From Rhizophagus clarus (Eukaryota; Glomeromycota; Glomeromycetes; Glomerales; Glomeraceae): a DNA stretch of 64,000 bases. A program made the translations under genes and the position numbers. The stretch lies in assembly GCA_015698045.1 (NCBI GenBank), contig BLAL01000228.1, positions 237,001 to 301,000 on the forward strand, given 5' to 3'. Numbering within the stretch: the stretch's first letter is position 1; each line of letters begins with the position of its first letter. Shown here in pieces: positions 1 through 12,025 of the stretch. The notes beneath the pieces were generated by a model that saw only the letters and a list, made by a program, of their open reading frames with translations, searched no databases and had not been told where the DNA came from.

Positions 1-655
1 TTAACATCAAGAAATCTACGACCTTCCTTAGTATTTATTAGTAATGGGGTTTTTTCGGCCTCTTGTCTGCTTTTATTGATTAACTTAATTATCCTATCAC
101 CGCAAGAATTAGATAATTGATATTCCATAACAATTTCCATGAATTCACGATAAATGTCATTCGGCCATTCAGTGTTAGGTGGATGTGTTTTGTCTCTTAT
201 TGCATCATCTAGTGTGGTCCCACAAAATCTTCAGCATCGATAAATAACGAGTATGTTAAGTCAACTTCATTATCCTCATTATCGTCGTCATCAAATTCAC
301 CACTTTCCTCATCCGACTCATCGTTGTCATCAAATTCCCCACTTTCCTCATCCGACTCTTCAGAAATTTGTAAATTTTCATGAGATTCTACGGGTTGTTC
401 TAATGTTATTTTTGATTCAGATTCGTCATCTTTCATTGAAAGATCATCATCCCAGAGACCGGATTCTTCATGATATGGCACTTTTGATACTTCTTTATCA
501 TCATCATCCCAGAGATCAGGTTCTTCGTGTGGCATGTTTGATTGAAAGGTTACTTCTTCATCTTCGTCAATATATTGATGCTTGTCCGAAATATGTCGTT
601 TTAATGCATAAGTTGACGAAAAAGTACATGAACAATATGAACATTTATAGGTCAT
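1..655 (-). pseudogene. Plavaka-type zinc-finger transposase, 5' part, frameshifted, cut by window edge
   Basis: Read on the minus strand from the ATG at 655. The first 26 residues form a C2H2 zinc finger (C5-x2-C8-x12-H21-x4-H26), followed by a very acidic stretch with repeated SDEESGEFDD. The frame stops at 209-211. A second frame then continues to the window edge through residues reading WPNDIYREFMEIV and SNSCGDRIIKLI. I associate this zinc finger, acidic linker and downstream block with Plavaka (CACTA-like) transposases that are abundant in Rhizophagus and other fungi; that is recognition from memory. The two parts join if one base was lost near 211-215, so the copy is probably inactive. 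An in-frame ATG at 721 would add 22 residues, but the zinc finger is normally N-terminal. The rest of the transposase, including the catalytic core, lies outside the window. Confidence 0.6.
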
Positions 656-1028
656 TTTGAGTGATTTTAGCGATAGTGAACGGAACCAAATTTTATGAAA
701 GTGAATTTGTTGCCTGAACAAAACTAGTAAAAACGGAATTTATTGCCTGAACAAAACCAAAAAACGATGTAATATATATATTTCATTATTTCAGCTTTAC
801 TAGTAGTAGACGACGATCAGTTTTATTAGTAAACAATACAGATATTTTTAGACTTTTCTTAATTGTATTGTTGATCTATTTAATTTTTGAGTACAACAAT
901 TAAATATGCATCGTTATATCTCGATTAATTGTATTGTTTTGTATTGTTAAATTTTCAAATAATTTATTTAATTTTGAGTAATTGAAAGAGATCGATACCA
1001 TTTACTACTATGATTGGATATTTTCAGT
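656..1028. other. AT-rich intergenic stretch upstream of the zinc-finger transposase
   Basis: No coding potential seen. A short direct repeat around TGCCTGAACAAAA occurs twice (about 709-723 and 745-758), just 5' of the transposase fragment. It could be subterminal sequence of that transposon. Degenerate relatives of the downstream tandem repeat begin near 890. Confidence 0.35.
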
Positions 1029-1380
1029 TAACTAATGTGCATTGTTACCGTATCCCTCGAATTTATTTACAAATAATTAATATGCATCATTATCCCTCGA
1101 ATTTATTTACAATTAACTAATATACATTGTTATCCCTCGAATTTATTTAATTTTAGAGTACAATTAACACTAATGTGCATTGTTACCGTATCCCTCGAAT
1201 TTATTTACAAATAATTAATATGCATCATTATCCCTTGAATTTATTTACAATTAACTAATATACATTGTTATCCCTCGAATTTATTTAATTTTAGAGTACA
1301 ATTAACTAATATGCGTCGTTATCCCTTGTTTAATCCATTTAATTTTGAGTACAATTAACTAATATGCATCGTTATAATAT
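1029..1380. repeat. 138-bp higher-order tandem repeat built from about 45-bp subunits
   Basis: ACTAATGTGCATTGTTACCG begins at 1031 and again at 1169, a period of 138 bp. Inside each unit a smaller motif recurs three times (AATTAACTAATATGCAT..GTTATCCCTCGAATTTATTTA, with small changes). Degenerate versions continue to about 1450. It lies between the transposase fragment and the decayed gene starting at 1746. Confidence 0.8.
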
Positions 1381-1745
1381 TTTAATTATGCATTACAATT
1401 AATAACGCGTCGCTATAATAATTTAATTAGTATGCATTATAATTATTTACGCGTCACATCGAGTTTTACTGATCTAAATAGTTTATCAAACTTTAGAAAA
1501 GTTTATATATAGGATACTTTTCCAACCTTTTTTTTAAACTTTTTTTATCTCTGATTTTACATTCAAATCTTCTTCAATCCTTTTTCGTCCGCTTCTTCTT
1601 CAATCCTTTTTCATCTGCTTCTTCTTCAATCCTTTTTCGTTCGCTCCTTTTTTCACTTTATACTAAATTTTTCTTCGCTCTTCTTTAGTCTAACCATTTA
1701 TATCTTTCTTTTTTTACTAATTTGTTTCAAACCTTTTTTAAAAAA

Positions 1746-3559
1746 ATGCCAAAAAAACGAAAATATTCCACTAGAGCTAATAAAGATAAACAGTCTCAGG
1801 AATCAAATAACGAATATAATAATGAACAAGAAGGCCCAAGAAAAATCGTAAAGTGGAAAGATACTTCGCAAGCTAAAGAGCCTGCTAAAGAATCAGATAC
1901 TATTAGTTCACAAGCTAAAGAGACAGCCAAAAAATCAGATACTAGTAACCAGGGATCAGATAGTGATCAAGAAGAAATGGAAGTAGTAGCAGAATCTTCG
2001 CAAACTACACCACTAGCAGAAGGTAATGATCCATATATATTTATTATGATTTGTTAGATATTATGTTAATAAACCTTTCATAATCAATCATTTATTTTTT
2101 AGATAACACTTGAAGGATAAAGGAATATATTTCTAAACAATTCAAAACATACGGCAGACAATCAAAGCAAAGTAAGTGATAATTTCCAGACTCGAAAATT
2201 GTCGACATTTCATTTCAGTTTACATCTATTACACCTAATACAATTTACTGGGTTAATACATTAACGTCAGCTGGCGATGAAAATTCTGAAACGCTTGTAC
2301 TGGAAATAAATAGAGAAAATGTACGGCGCAGTAGGCTGACCACGCCAGCTGTTGAGCATGGAAGAAGCTCGTCAACTACAATTGCAGAAGAAACACCGGA
2401 GATTAATGTCCAACCTTCTAAAAGCAGAAAAAGTTGCGAGGACATGCTTATAAAACAAGGTAGGTAAATACGAGCTCTATATGAATTACATAAAGAGACG
2501 CTCGAGAAAGTCGGATGGATCCAGAACCAGATTAAGTTGCAAAATGAGAAAAAGAAAAAAATTGACCTAAGCGAAAAGGTCTTCAATGTAAGTTTCTAAC
2601 GAAAACCTGGTGCTATTCTCTCTTATACCATCCGTCACCAAATCACAACATAATTGCAATTATTTATTATCACACACTAATATAGGAAGGTTATAACTCG
2701 GTGTGCAATAAATCCTTTCCGGACAATATGTGGCCTACCTTTGAAAATTTTAAGTTGGAGCTTGAAAATTAGCTAAATCAACATCATCCTGATTATCTTC
2801 GTGAAGTAGGCTATAGAAAGTAGACGAACGCATTTTCAGGACGCCATCATTCTATGGTGATTATCATTAATAATCGTAATCATAACTGTTGTGTTTAATT
2901 TAAATTTTTCAATTATCATTATGGATTTTTTATTTTCTTTTATAGCTCATGCGAAAAATGAAAGATATGAGAGGAGTACACGTTGCAGCAGTGAAAAGCG
3001 CTATTTTTAAGGAATTCGGTCTACAATCAATAAGTGGTAATAAACAAAAAAGCCCGCAAGATATAACGAGCTGGAAAAATTTACCACAAGTTAAAGAGTG
3101 TTATAATAAGTTATATGATGATAACGACAATGTAATCGAAAATATAACAAAACTCGCATTTCCCGCAATATCTGATACCGATGAGTCATTTCAGAATATC
3201 TATATTTATACGTCAGCGATATGCGATATAGTATTGAATCCTAGCTACCCCGACGTAGAGTGCGGGAAAAAACCTCTAGAACGACGATATCGGAAATTTA
3301 AGGTATGTGGCTGTTATTTAAACCAATTTATATAATTTGAAATCTATTCAGTTAGATAAAATTCGAATTAATACTTTATTAGGATTTATTCGAAAAAAAA
3401 GGAGGTTTTACTATACATGACGTGCAGGAGATATTGAGGGAAGAAGTTCCGGAAATCCCGAAAACAGGCTCTTTTGAAGAGGAGGAGGAAACAGATGTAA
3501 TTCTCAGAGGTGATGATACATTAATGACGTTGCATGACGACTTGTTTTATGATGATTAG
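1746..3559 (+). pseudogene. Decayed multi-exon gene of unknown family
   Basis: A chain of exons with good GT-AG junctions can be followed. Exon 1 runs 1746-2022 (basic start MPKKRKY, then acidic/Ser-rich). Others are about 2103-2171, about 2271-2587, about 2694-2850, 2947-3303 and about 3384-3559, ending in an acidic tail and TAG. Exon 5 is clean and reads RGVHVAAVKSAIFKEFG with a later CGKKPLERRYRKFK. Joined in the best frame, stops interrupt it at 2111-2113 (TGA), 2465-2467 (TAA), 2770-2772 (TAG) and 2821-2823 (TAG), so it is very probably a pseudogene. The N-terminal KKRK looks like a nuclear localisation signal, and the last part resembles uncharacterised repeated proteins I associate with Rhizophagus. 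I do not recognise a domain. Alternative introns could skip some stops, but not easily all four. Confidence 0.5.
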
Positions 3560-3777
3560 CAATTATTCATAGGTTGGAAAGTGATGTTTTATTTTAAGGT
3601 GGCATACTAATATTTTATAATTAATTATAATTATTATCATTATGAATTTTATTATGAATTTTATTATTATAAATAAATAAATAAATTTACGTTAGTAATC
3701 GCAATGAATATTTTCAATATTTATCGTTTGAATTTTCTTGATTTTTATCGTATGAAATTTTCTCGACTTTTATCGTT
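3560..3777. other. AT-rich spacer, nothing recognised
   Basis: Simple AT-rich sequence with short ATTATTAT and AAATAAAT runs. No gene or structured element seen. Confidence 0.4.
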
Positions 3778-4010
3778 TAGGCTTAATTCCGATAAGTAAT
3801 CATCTTTTCCGTATCGATACTACTCGACGAGTCCGATTATTATCGATAGATATCATGTGACCTTTCCATCGATATACATCTCTATCGATATTTGTCATTT
3901 TAGTTAAATTCTGATAATTTGTCATCATTTACCCACATCGATACTACTCGACGAGTCCGATTATTATCGATATATATCATGTAACCTATCCATCGATATA
4001 TATCCCCTAA
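3778..4010. repeat. Two direct copies of a 124-bp unit
   Basis: ATCGATACTACTCGACGAGT starts at 3813 and again at 3937, offset 124 bp, and similarity extends on both sides (GATAA..CATC..; ATATCATGTRACCT..CCATCGATAT). The units are rich in ATCGAT and TATCGATA palindromes. Confidence 0.75.
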
Positions 4011-4020
4011 AAAAATTTCC

Positions 4021-4350
4021 TGATGTTGGTGTAATGTTTATTAAACAAAATATTAGTGAGAATTATATGGATAGTAAAAATTTAAAAAAACAAATATTAT
4101 CTGTTATACAAGTTGAAAGAAATCATCTTACAATATTATTATTAGAATATATAGGTGATATAACATTAATTAGAAAATGTGAACTGTAAAATCAAAAAAA
4201 GATTCTTTATGAAAACTTGCCAATAATTTGGTAAATGCATTTAATTTACTAATTTTCTAACCCATGAATTATTTAAAAATGCAAAAAAAGATTTTTAACT
4301 TGTTACAATCATAGAATTGAATGGTTTAATGCAATTTTAAGCAAGATGTT
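4021..4350 (+). pseudogene. Possible decayed coding fragment
   Basis: An open stretch from the ATG at 4034 to the TAA at 4187-4189 encodes about 51 residues, including NLKKQILSVIQVERNHL. Downstream, coding-like words such as NYLKMQKKIF appear in shifting frames. This pattern suggests remains of a once longer gene. Family not recognised. It could also be chance. Confidence 0.25.
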
Positions 4351-4473
4351 TATAAATTGAAATACAAGTTATTAAAAGTTATCATGCATACACTTAGTAT
4401 TTTTTTTTTGCTTATAAATTTTGTGACTTATATTTTACTATATTAAGAAAAAAAAAGAAAAAGTAAAGTGTTA

Positions 4474-4572
4474 GCAATAGATAATGATAATACTATAACA
4501 ATAATAATAATAATGACAACAATACTGATAATGATAACAATAATAATAATGACAATAATAATAATATATAGA
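4474..4572. repeat. AAT/GATAAT microsatellite
   Basis: Imperfect run of AAT, GAT and AAC trinucleotides. It makes low-complexity ORFs (Ile/Thr-rich or Asn/Asp-rich by frame) with no sign of being a real gene. Confidence 0.8.
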
Positions 4573-4662
4573 TCTATAAAAAGAAGAACTAAAGCTGAAA
4601 AACAAATACCTGGACCAATATTATATTATAAAACATTTTCTAGTAATAATATAGAACTATAA

Positions 4663-6272
4663 ATTATTTTTTGTAACAACTTGACTTAAATTAGAATTAT
4701 TTTAGAATTAAAAAATATTGGTCAAATTATAATTTTTAAGAAATAATAAAACATTTTATATTTACTTATTATTTTATAATATTAAATATTATAAATTGAT
4801 AATAAATTCTTTATCATCAGGAAGTTTTTACTAATTAAAATTCGCAGAGAAATCCATGTTGAACTATCATAGTGGAATTAATATTTTTTGAATACCCTGT
4901 GATGAAACATGTGGAGTGGATTTACAGAGTTCAAGGTCATCACATGTGGATTAATATCAGGTGATTTGTAAAAATATACTGTATTATACTTTATACTACA
5001 TTATATTATATTTAATATAATTATATTTATTTTTACTCACATTAGGAACTGAAGGTTCCTGAACTGAATTGATTTATATTTTTAATGTATCATATTTCAC
5101 GAACTAACCACTATATATACTATTTGGTTTTTTTTAATAATTACTTACATTATATTTTATATTTATTTTTGAACCACATAAAAATATTTATAATATTAAA
5201 AGACAATAGATATTCGTTCTATATTTTCTATATTTTAAATATTTTAATTTGTGTTAATATATCTTTAACTAGTATTATTATACTGTGCTATTAATAATTT
5301 CTTGAATTCTGCAGTAATTCTGCGAAGGAATCCCACATGTTCTGTTAGAGGATTCTACGAATTTCTGATTAAATTTTATTATACATAGAAATCTCAGAAA
5401 TCCACATAATTTTTTTAAAAATACGTGGTTTTGTGTGGAAATCTATCCATGAAATTTGATGTATAGAATTCCATGTATTTTCAAACTAGCCTACATGATT
5501 TTACGTGAACAGACATTTTTTTTATATTAAAATTGGAAAAATGCATTATATTTGATTACTAATTGATTGCAAAATTACAAATTTTTATTTAAATTTTTTG
5601 AATTTTCTTAATCTTTATATAAACTATTAGAATTTAAAATTAAAGAATTATATGTAATTTAAACAGTTCCAATTTTACTTAAAAAGTAAAATAAATAATA
5701 CTATACTGCAAAATTTAAATATATACTGTATATTTATAGAAATATTGTAAAATTAAGCATAAAAAATTAGACATTAAAAAAAAAACTTATTATTACTGTT
5801 ATAATAATAGGTTTAAATAATTTTTGAATGGAACAATAAAAATAACTTAACTCTTAAAAATAAAGAGTTGTATAATATAATGCTGAAATACTAATAAATT
5901 ATACTTGTTAAAATTTAATATTTATATTTGTAAAAAAATAAATATCTAACCTTTTTTTATATGTATAAAATTTAAATGTTATTTTAAATCATATTTTTTA
6001 CTATCTAGTAATCCGATAATAATGATTAGATCTGTCTTATTAAGTTCAATTAAATTTCAAGATTTTACATTTATTGGAATAATATTTATTAAGATTTGGT
6101 AATCAAAATATTGATAACGCTAACTTGTAACCTAATAATCAGAAAATGATGATTTATAGATCATTAGATTCATCCCAATTAGACGAATTTAATGGTTATT
6201 AAAATATAAAAATTGGAGTACAATTTGAAGTTTTTACAGCAATTGCCAAAATTGAATGCATATGTAATATTT
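4663..6272. other. 1.6-kb AT-rich region without a recognisable gene
   Basis: No gene supported. Two related words (AATTCGCAGAGAAATCC..ATGTTGAAC near 4840 and AATTCTGCGAAGGAATCC..ATGTTCTG near 5317), with GATTT/CACATG-rich sequence around them, may mark an old repeat, but no clean ends are visible. Confidence 0.35.
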
Positions 6273-6765
6273 AATTAATTTAGGATACTGTTATCAAAAT
6301 GGAATTGGAACAGGAAAAAGCATTTGAATTATATCAAAAGGGATTCAGAAAATGCATCAGGAATAAATAGTTTGGGATATTGTTATGAAGAAAGAATTGG
6401 AACAAATATTGACAAGAAAAAGGCATTTGAATTATATCAAAAGGCAGCAGATTTAGGAAATGCATATAGAATAAATAATTTAAAATATTGTTATCGTTAT
6501 GGAATTGGAGGCAAACAAAAGCATTTGTATTATATCAAAAGGCAGCAGATTTAGGAAATGCAAATGGAATAATGAATTAGGATATGGAACAAATATTAAT
6601 AAGAAAAAGGCATTTGAATTATGTCATAAGGCAGCAAATTTGGGAGATAGTATAGCTGAATATAATCTTGCTTTTATGTATAAAAATGGAGAAGGAACTT
6701 TTAAAATATAAATAAAGCAATTTATTGGTATAAAAAATCAGCTCAAGGTGCCTAAAATATTAGTG
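6273..6765 (+). pseudogene. Sel1-repeat protein pseudogene
   Basis: Remnant of a Sel1-like tandem repeat protein closely related to the intact kinase-Sel1 gene at 40270-42982. Recognisable units include GYCYQNGIGT, then [20 protein letters not shown] and finally [13 protein letters not shown] followed by AIYWYKKSA. The frame breaks at least three times: deletions at about 6314 and 6508, another shift near 6570, and a stop at 6709-6711 inside the last unit. Only about three and a half of the roughly ten 36-residue units remain, and no kinase domain is present. It lies just outside the left arm of the inverted duplication. Confidence 0.8.
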
Positions 6766-7262
6766 CATAGTTAAGTTAATTTATAATTATGATTTTAATT
6801 TATTTATATATTTTTTTTTAAATAAACAAATTAAATTATTGCTGTTTTTAAAGTAGAAAAATAGGATGTACTGTACTTAATCATGGTTGTTGCATAAACA
6901 GCAAAAATTTTTTTTATTCTGAAAATACTACTATTAAAATTATCTTAAAATTTACAAATAGAATGCAACATATGGTCAAATATTTCAACTTATGTAGTAA
7001 AAATATAAGATGTTTAAACAATAACCACAAAATTATAACAAATGTTTATATATAATATTATGTTCACCAAAACAACAAGAACTAATTACCAGAAAAATTG
7101 CTAATCTGTGATGATGATGAAATGAGAAAGAAAAGAAAAATATGTGAGAACTAGAGCAATAAATGTTTATATTAATTATTTTTTTTTCGTAATGTGAGTG
7201 ATTGTATTTATTAAGATCTTAATATTGCATTATTCATAATTATATAATAAAAAAAAAAATCT

Positions 7263-8738
7263 TTAAAATGTCCAATAATGAAGTTGAGATTCATCATGAA
7301 CCCATTCGAATTCTTCAAAAATTTCATGCTGATTAAGATCAAATTTTTTAACTATTCCTTTCTTTTTGTATTCTTCAATTAAAGACATTAATCTTTTCTT
7401 ATTCGATTCCTGAGGAGTATCTATAAAATTAACGAAATTGATTTGTAATAACATAGGTTGTCTACCTTTCCAATTAACCAAAAATGATTTTAATAATTTA
7501 AATTTAATTTGATCAAAAGCAAATTTAAATTTAAACAAATTTAAAGAAGAAGATCTAAGTAATATTTTAAACAAATCCCTACAATTAATATCCAATTTTA
7601 CAGTATCAATAACTAAACCATCTAAATATTTAGAATTAACCAACAACTTTTCAAAATCAATGAGATTGCTTCTTTTAAAAGGCACCTTAATATATCTAAG
7701 ATTTGGACAATTTTGATAAATTGTTTGTATAAGTTCTCTGACTTCATTATCTCCATAAAACGTACTGCAGTAACGAATACTAATTGTAGTAAGATGTACA
7801 TTTGCGCTTTTGATTAATCTTATTAAGATCATACACGAGGATAAATTACCTTTTAAGATTTTTAAAGTAGGTAGCGACTTTTCCTGATTTGAGTTTGCAT
7901 AGTTTATAGGTCGCCGGAAAAAGAAAGGAGTATCTATTTCCAAAATCTTCAAATTTAGAAAATGTGAAAAAAATTTTGCAGCAGGTTCCCAAGATAAACG
8001 TAAATATTGGATAGTAATTGCTTTTTTAATTAGTAATTCCTCAATAATTTTCACTATTTCACCATCATTACAAAAAATATTGACTTCATTCAAATTTTTT
8101 TGAGCTTCAATTAATCTAACGATTCCAGAAATATTCTTAGAATTTTTTGAAATATCACATATGAGTTTTTTAATTGATTCACTTATTGTAGTTAATTCTT
8201 TCAAAATATTTTGATTCATTATATCATCACAACATAAGTTTTTAAGATCTGAAAAATATTGTTCAGCCCATGAAATATTATTTATTTCCCAATTACTATT
8301 TTCTGGAATATAAAGTGAAATAAATTTTGTATTTTTATTGATAAATAAACTTAATAAATCGAGTTTTATCATAGATACGGTTAAACTACTTGAATTTCCT
8401 AAATTTCTGGAAAGCATTTCTTCCAAAAGCCGCAGATTTAAATGTCTCCAGAAATTAATATAGTTAAATAAAGGCTGTTGATAAGTTTCTGCAAAAGTGA
8501 CCCCTTGTTCTTTCAAAATAACCCTTGATTCTTTTGATAAATGCAAAACTATTACATTAAATAATCTATCCTCTGCTTTCTTAGATGATAAAATGATTCG
8601 TCCAGGAATTTTCCATAATATTGGTACCGCTACCTCACACCAAGATCTGTTGACCAAAAGACATGAATGAAGTGAAATTTTGTCATCTTCCAAATTTTCG
8701 GTTATTAAGGAAAGTACGTCTTTGTTAGGGTTTAACAT
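7263..8738 (-). CDS. F-box/LRR-like protein, left-arm copy
   Basis: Single-exon gene of 491 residues from the chosen start. The first 45 residues (MLNPNKDVLSLITENLEDD..SLHSCLLVNRSWCEVAVPILWKIP) match the F-box pattern of Rhizophagus F-box proteins. The rest alternates Leu/Ile-rich segments (LKILEIDTPFF, NLRYIKVPFK) typical of degenerate leucine-rich repeats. F-box proteins recruit substrates to SCF ubiquitin ligases through Skp1; the LRR part would bind the target, which is unknown. An upstream in-frame ATG at 8801 would add a hydrophobic 21-residue leader; I prefer 8738 because F-boxes lie at the N-terminus, but the longer start is conserved in both copies. Its twin at 34357-35829 is about 96% identical with roughly 20 changes and one Ser indel. 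An LTR-like insertion lies about 200 bp upstream. Confidence 0.85.
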   Translation of the reverse strand: MLNPNKDVLSLITENLEDDKISLHSCLLVNRSWCEVAVPILWKIPGRIILSSKKAEDRLFNVIVLHLSKESRVILKEQGVTFAETYQQPLFNYINFWRHLNLRLLEEMLSRNLGNSSSLTVSMIKLDLLSLFINKNTKFISLYIPENSNWEINNISWAEQYFSDLKNLCCDDIMNQNILKELTTISESIKKLICDISKNSKNISGIVRLIEAQKNLNEVNIFCNDGEIVKIIEELLIKKAITIQYLRLSWEPAAKFFSHFLNLKILEIDTPFFFRRPINYANSNQEKSLPTLKILKGNLSSCMILIRLIKSANVHLTTISIRYCSTFYGDNEVRELIQTIYQNCPNLRYIKVPFKRSNLIDFEKLLVNSKYLDGLVIDTVKLDINCRDLFKILLRSSSLNLFKFKFAFDQIKFKLLKSFLVNWKGRQPMLLQINFVNFIDTPQESNKKRLMSLIEEYKKKGIVKKFDLNQHEIFEEFEWVHDESQLHYWTF

Positions 8739-8939
8739 TGACAAGAGTAAGGAGAAATTGCTGCCGAGTACGCATATTATAAATACTATATTTAATTTCA
8801 TTCATCACTGGGTTCCAGAATATTCTAAACCAATCATCCGAGATTGGGTGTTCCAAAACCTTTTTTTAAAAAAAAATGATCAATAATATCAATAATAATG
8901 TGATTATACAGAAATTGTTATGATCTGCGTGGCGCTGTT

Positions 8940-9522
8940 TGTTACTGGTAACAGACAAATAAATAACAAATTTATTATAGTGTATTAATAAATAACAATA
9001 AGTGTATAGAAAAATGCGAAAGTAACGTTTATCACGGAGAATCGGAAGGGATCTACACGTTTATTTACTAACAAGCGGACAGGATTACTTCGCTATTACT
9101 GCCTCACTCGGCGCTCTGTAATATGAGTAAATCCTCTAGTACAAATGCTGAACAAGTAAACTATCTAAAATAAAACCTAGCTTCTATCCTTCTATCCACT
9201 TGCTCCTTTTGCTTCTCCTTATATACGATCCAAAATCCAGGCCAATTGTGTCTTTCGGCCAATTTTGTCTCCCGGCCAATTTTGTCTCTTGGTCAATTTT
9301 GTCGATCGGCCAAAATTGTCCCAACGGAGCCATGTTCGGGTCCCACCCAGCCACCCATTATCTAATCTCCCGCTTCCATTATCCATTCCACTAGCTATAT
9401 ATGTAATAAACTATAATAAATATCCATATAAAAATAAACTAACAATAAAGAAAATAAATCATATATCTATTAAATAAATTAAACTAAAACTTCAAACTAA
9501 AAAAAAAAATATATGCGTAACA
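8940..9522. mobile_element. LTR-like insertion (583 bp) specific to the left arm
   Basis: Comparison with the right arm (near 34165) shows extra sequence here that starts TGTTACTGG and ends GCGTAACA, i.e. inverted 6-bp ends TGTTAC/GTAACA of the TG..CA type usual for LTRs. The right arm keeps GGCGCTGTTTGTTTGTCTAATT unbroken. A TATA-like TTATATACG lies near 9219, just before a 17-bp tandem repeat. No internal retroelement genes, so a solo LTR or a small non-autonomous element is likely. A clean target duplication could not be identified. Confidence 0.6.
9240..9324. repeat. 17-bp tandem repeat, five copies
   Basis: GGCCAATTTTGTCTCYY starts at 9240, 9257, 9274, 9291 and 9308, exactly 17 bp apart; the last copy is altered. 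Each contains GGCCAAT or GGTCAAT, a CCAAT-box-like core. It sits inside the LTR-like insertion. Confidence 0.9.
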
Positions 9523-12025
9523 GTCTAATTCCGTCACAAAATTTTTATATTACTATGATAAAATAAAAGAAAGTTTCAAGGTTGCATGATGAAATATTTC
9601 AACCCCTTTTTTTTTTGAGAAAAAAAGAAAGAATTTACCTAAATTGTTCATATTAATTATTTTTCTTTGATAAGATGCTTTATTTAGGTTCTTTATTTTA
9701 TTTATTTATTTATTTATTTATTTTTTTCAAAAAAAGAAAAATTCGACAGATGACGCATTCTAAAACGCCAACATACATCGGAATTCCTAAAAATGTAAAA
9801 ATTCTTTTTTAGTATTATCATTTAAAACCTGTTATAATCAAAAAATTCTTTTTGAAGTAAAAAAGTTTATTTGTTTATTTTTATGTTTCACATATGAGTA
9901 TACCAATTATATTATCATGATTTGATTAAAATAATAAAATATATTTATATATTCTTTTTAATCGTTCTTTTTACAGAATTTCATAACTTAAAAAAGTCTT
10001 ATTAAATACGCCCTTGTTGTACATATTGTTTTGCTGCATTTGTTTGCATCATTCATTTAGACGCCAAAATAAACATATTGAACTTCCTTTCCTTCGACTG
10101 TTAAAACGCGAAAAAGGAAATTTTTCACGTGATATGTGTCCTACGCGTTCGGCTAAGGATCTGCAATTTTTTAAGGCATTATAAAATTACTCTGAATTTG
10201 AATTGTTGTTTTGAAAAAGTAAAACTTGTCGATTCCAGTGATACATTTTGTGATTTTCAAATATACAACGAACTAAATCAAAATAGTTTTACATTATCTG
10301 TTATAATAAATGAATGACGATTTCTATTCGTGCACTTGCAAATCTAATTCACGTGATTTCTCGTCACATAGCTTTAATTAAATTTTAAGCTCGACGCGAT
10401 AATGAAACATAAATTTGCCTAGAGGGTAGGTAGTACCTATAAAAAATCTACATAGTGGTTTATGGTTTATATGTCAGTATATAGTTGATATATTCAATTT
10501 GAAAGCTCGCAATCAAAGTTGACTGTTTAAAAAGCATTCTGTGTCTGATGACAAAAACTGATATGACTAGAAATACGAAATGCCTATAATTTTACATTTA
10601 ATTAGCCTTAGTTTCCCCCATCTAAATTACTTTGAACAGGAATTGATTTAATATAGTTTATAATCAGTTAATAATTAGATAGTTAGTATTGAACTTGACT
10701 TTATGGTCTCGTTCACGTAAATTGGTATATAGTGAAGTTTATAACTTTTCTAATGTACAGTATATGTAATTGTTGTATGTTCTTTTACATAAATCTTCAA
10801 TAAATAATGCATTTGCCAATTAAACAAAAAAAAACTAAAACTCATTAATCTATTAAATTAATGTTATTTTGTAAGAAGACACATAGTAAACGGTTTTTTT
10901 AATTTTTCACATTAGGCAATTTTGCCATGGACTTGCAATATCACATTATTAATATTTTCAATTTGTATTGTCAGTGCTCGTGATTACATTTCTTAAGGAT
11001 CCACATCAATATGCCGTAGAAGGTTTATCTTTTAGGCATTTTTGTCATATGTGGTAGTAAGGTGGTAATAGGATAATATTGACGATTGACGTACATAATC
11101 TATACAGTATAGTTTTTTCTATACAGTATAGTTGGATTTATAGAAAATAAGATTTACATTATGTAGTATTAAAAATATCCGGTAGAATTGATTAATTTTT
11201 TAATAAATAAGAAAATAAAATAATATGTATGAATTATTTTTTGACTAAAATACTAATTGCTTCTAGCATAAGAAATAATCAAATAAGTATAGCATAAAAC
11301 TTAATTTATAAAATAGACTCCAAATGCGTCCAGGTTTATCTGCTAAGAAAAATTCTTGAAAATTTTTCTTAATACCGCTTAAAATCGATGATTCGCGCGA
11401 ATTTTTCTTGATAAATTAGGTTTATAATTAATAATAACCTTTTTAATTACAATAATATTTGTAATATAACAATCATTTTATGGGCATTTTATTATAATGA
11501 TTATTTTGTTATAAAATATCATGGGTTTGATATAACAATAAAGAATATTATCTAAAAAAATCGACCATTTTTCATTAATTGTGATCCAATACATTGAAAA
11601 ATATCCCAATAATTATTTAATTTATTTTATTTTTATAAATACGAATATATAGGGTTTTTAATTGTACCAACATCCCAAAATTAATGTGCATAAAACAAAT
11701 TAAACCATTCCGTTGGACAATGTGACATTCTTCAGTTGTTCAGTATCATATCATGTAGTATTTGAGTTGTCAATTATCCATTGTATTTTTGGTAAAAATT
11801 TACACGATAACTAATCTATCCAATAATATTGTTGCAGGAACTAAATTTGTTCTAATCAAATCAGAAAATTATACAAATTATATATTGATTAATAAATTTG
11901 ACAAGTTTGTAAAGTTGTTTTTATAACGAAATGCAGTAGCATTAAACTAATTTGTTTGAAAATACGCAATAACGTGTAAATTGAAATTTGCAAGACCTTC
12001 CAAATATCAAATTTGTGAGAAGACT

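Larger units (their letters stand above)
6966..12025. repeat. Left arm of a large inverted duplication
   Basis: This segment reappears in reverse complement at about 25770-36127. Outer match: CAACATATGGTCAAATATTT at 6966 against the complement ending at 36127. The match runs through the F-box gene, the block near 10130-10310, the block 10900-11095, the block 11160-11550 and the block 11640-12025. Inside it sits an insertion absent from the other arm (8940-9522), while the hAT-like element, the 4.6-kb block and the small MITE of the right arm are missing here. Non-coding arm sequence between the F-box promoter and the spacer contains no other gene that I can support. Confidence 0.9.

Noticed and set aside
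253..660. 135-codon plus-strand frame opposite the zinc-finger transposase
   Set aside because: Antisense shadow of the acidic coding repeat; the His/Leu/Pro-rich content mirrors the GAT/GAA codons.
2245..2586. 113-codon minus-strand frame
   Set aside because: Antisense of the decayed gene's middle exon, which has a better exon chain on the plus strand.
4468..4662. 64-codon frame rich in Ile and Thr
   Set aside because: Microsatellite translation.
8680..8886. Frame opposite the F-box gene (and its mirror at 34227-34415)
   Set aside because: Shadow of the F-box start region; it is conserved only because the arms are duplicated.
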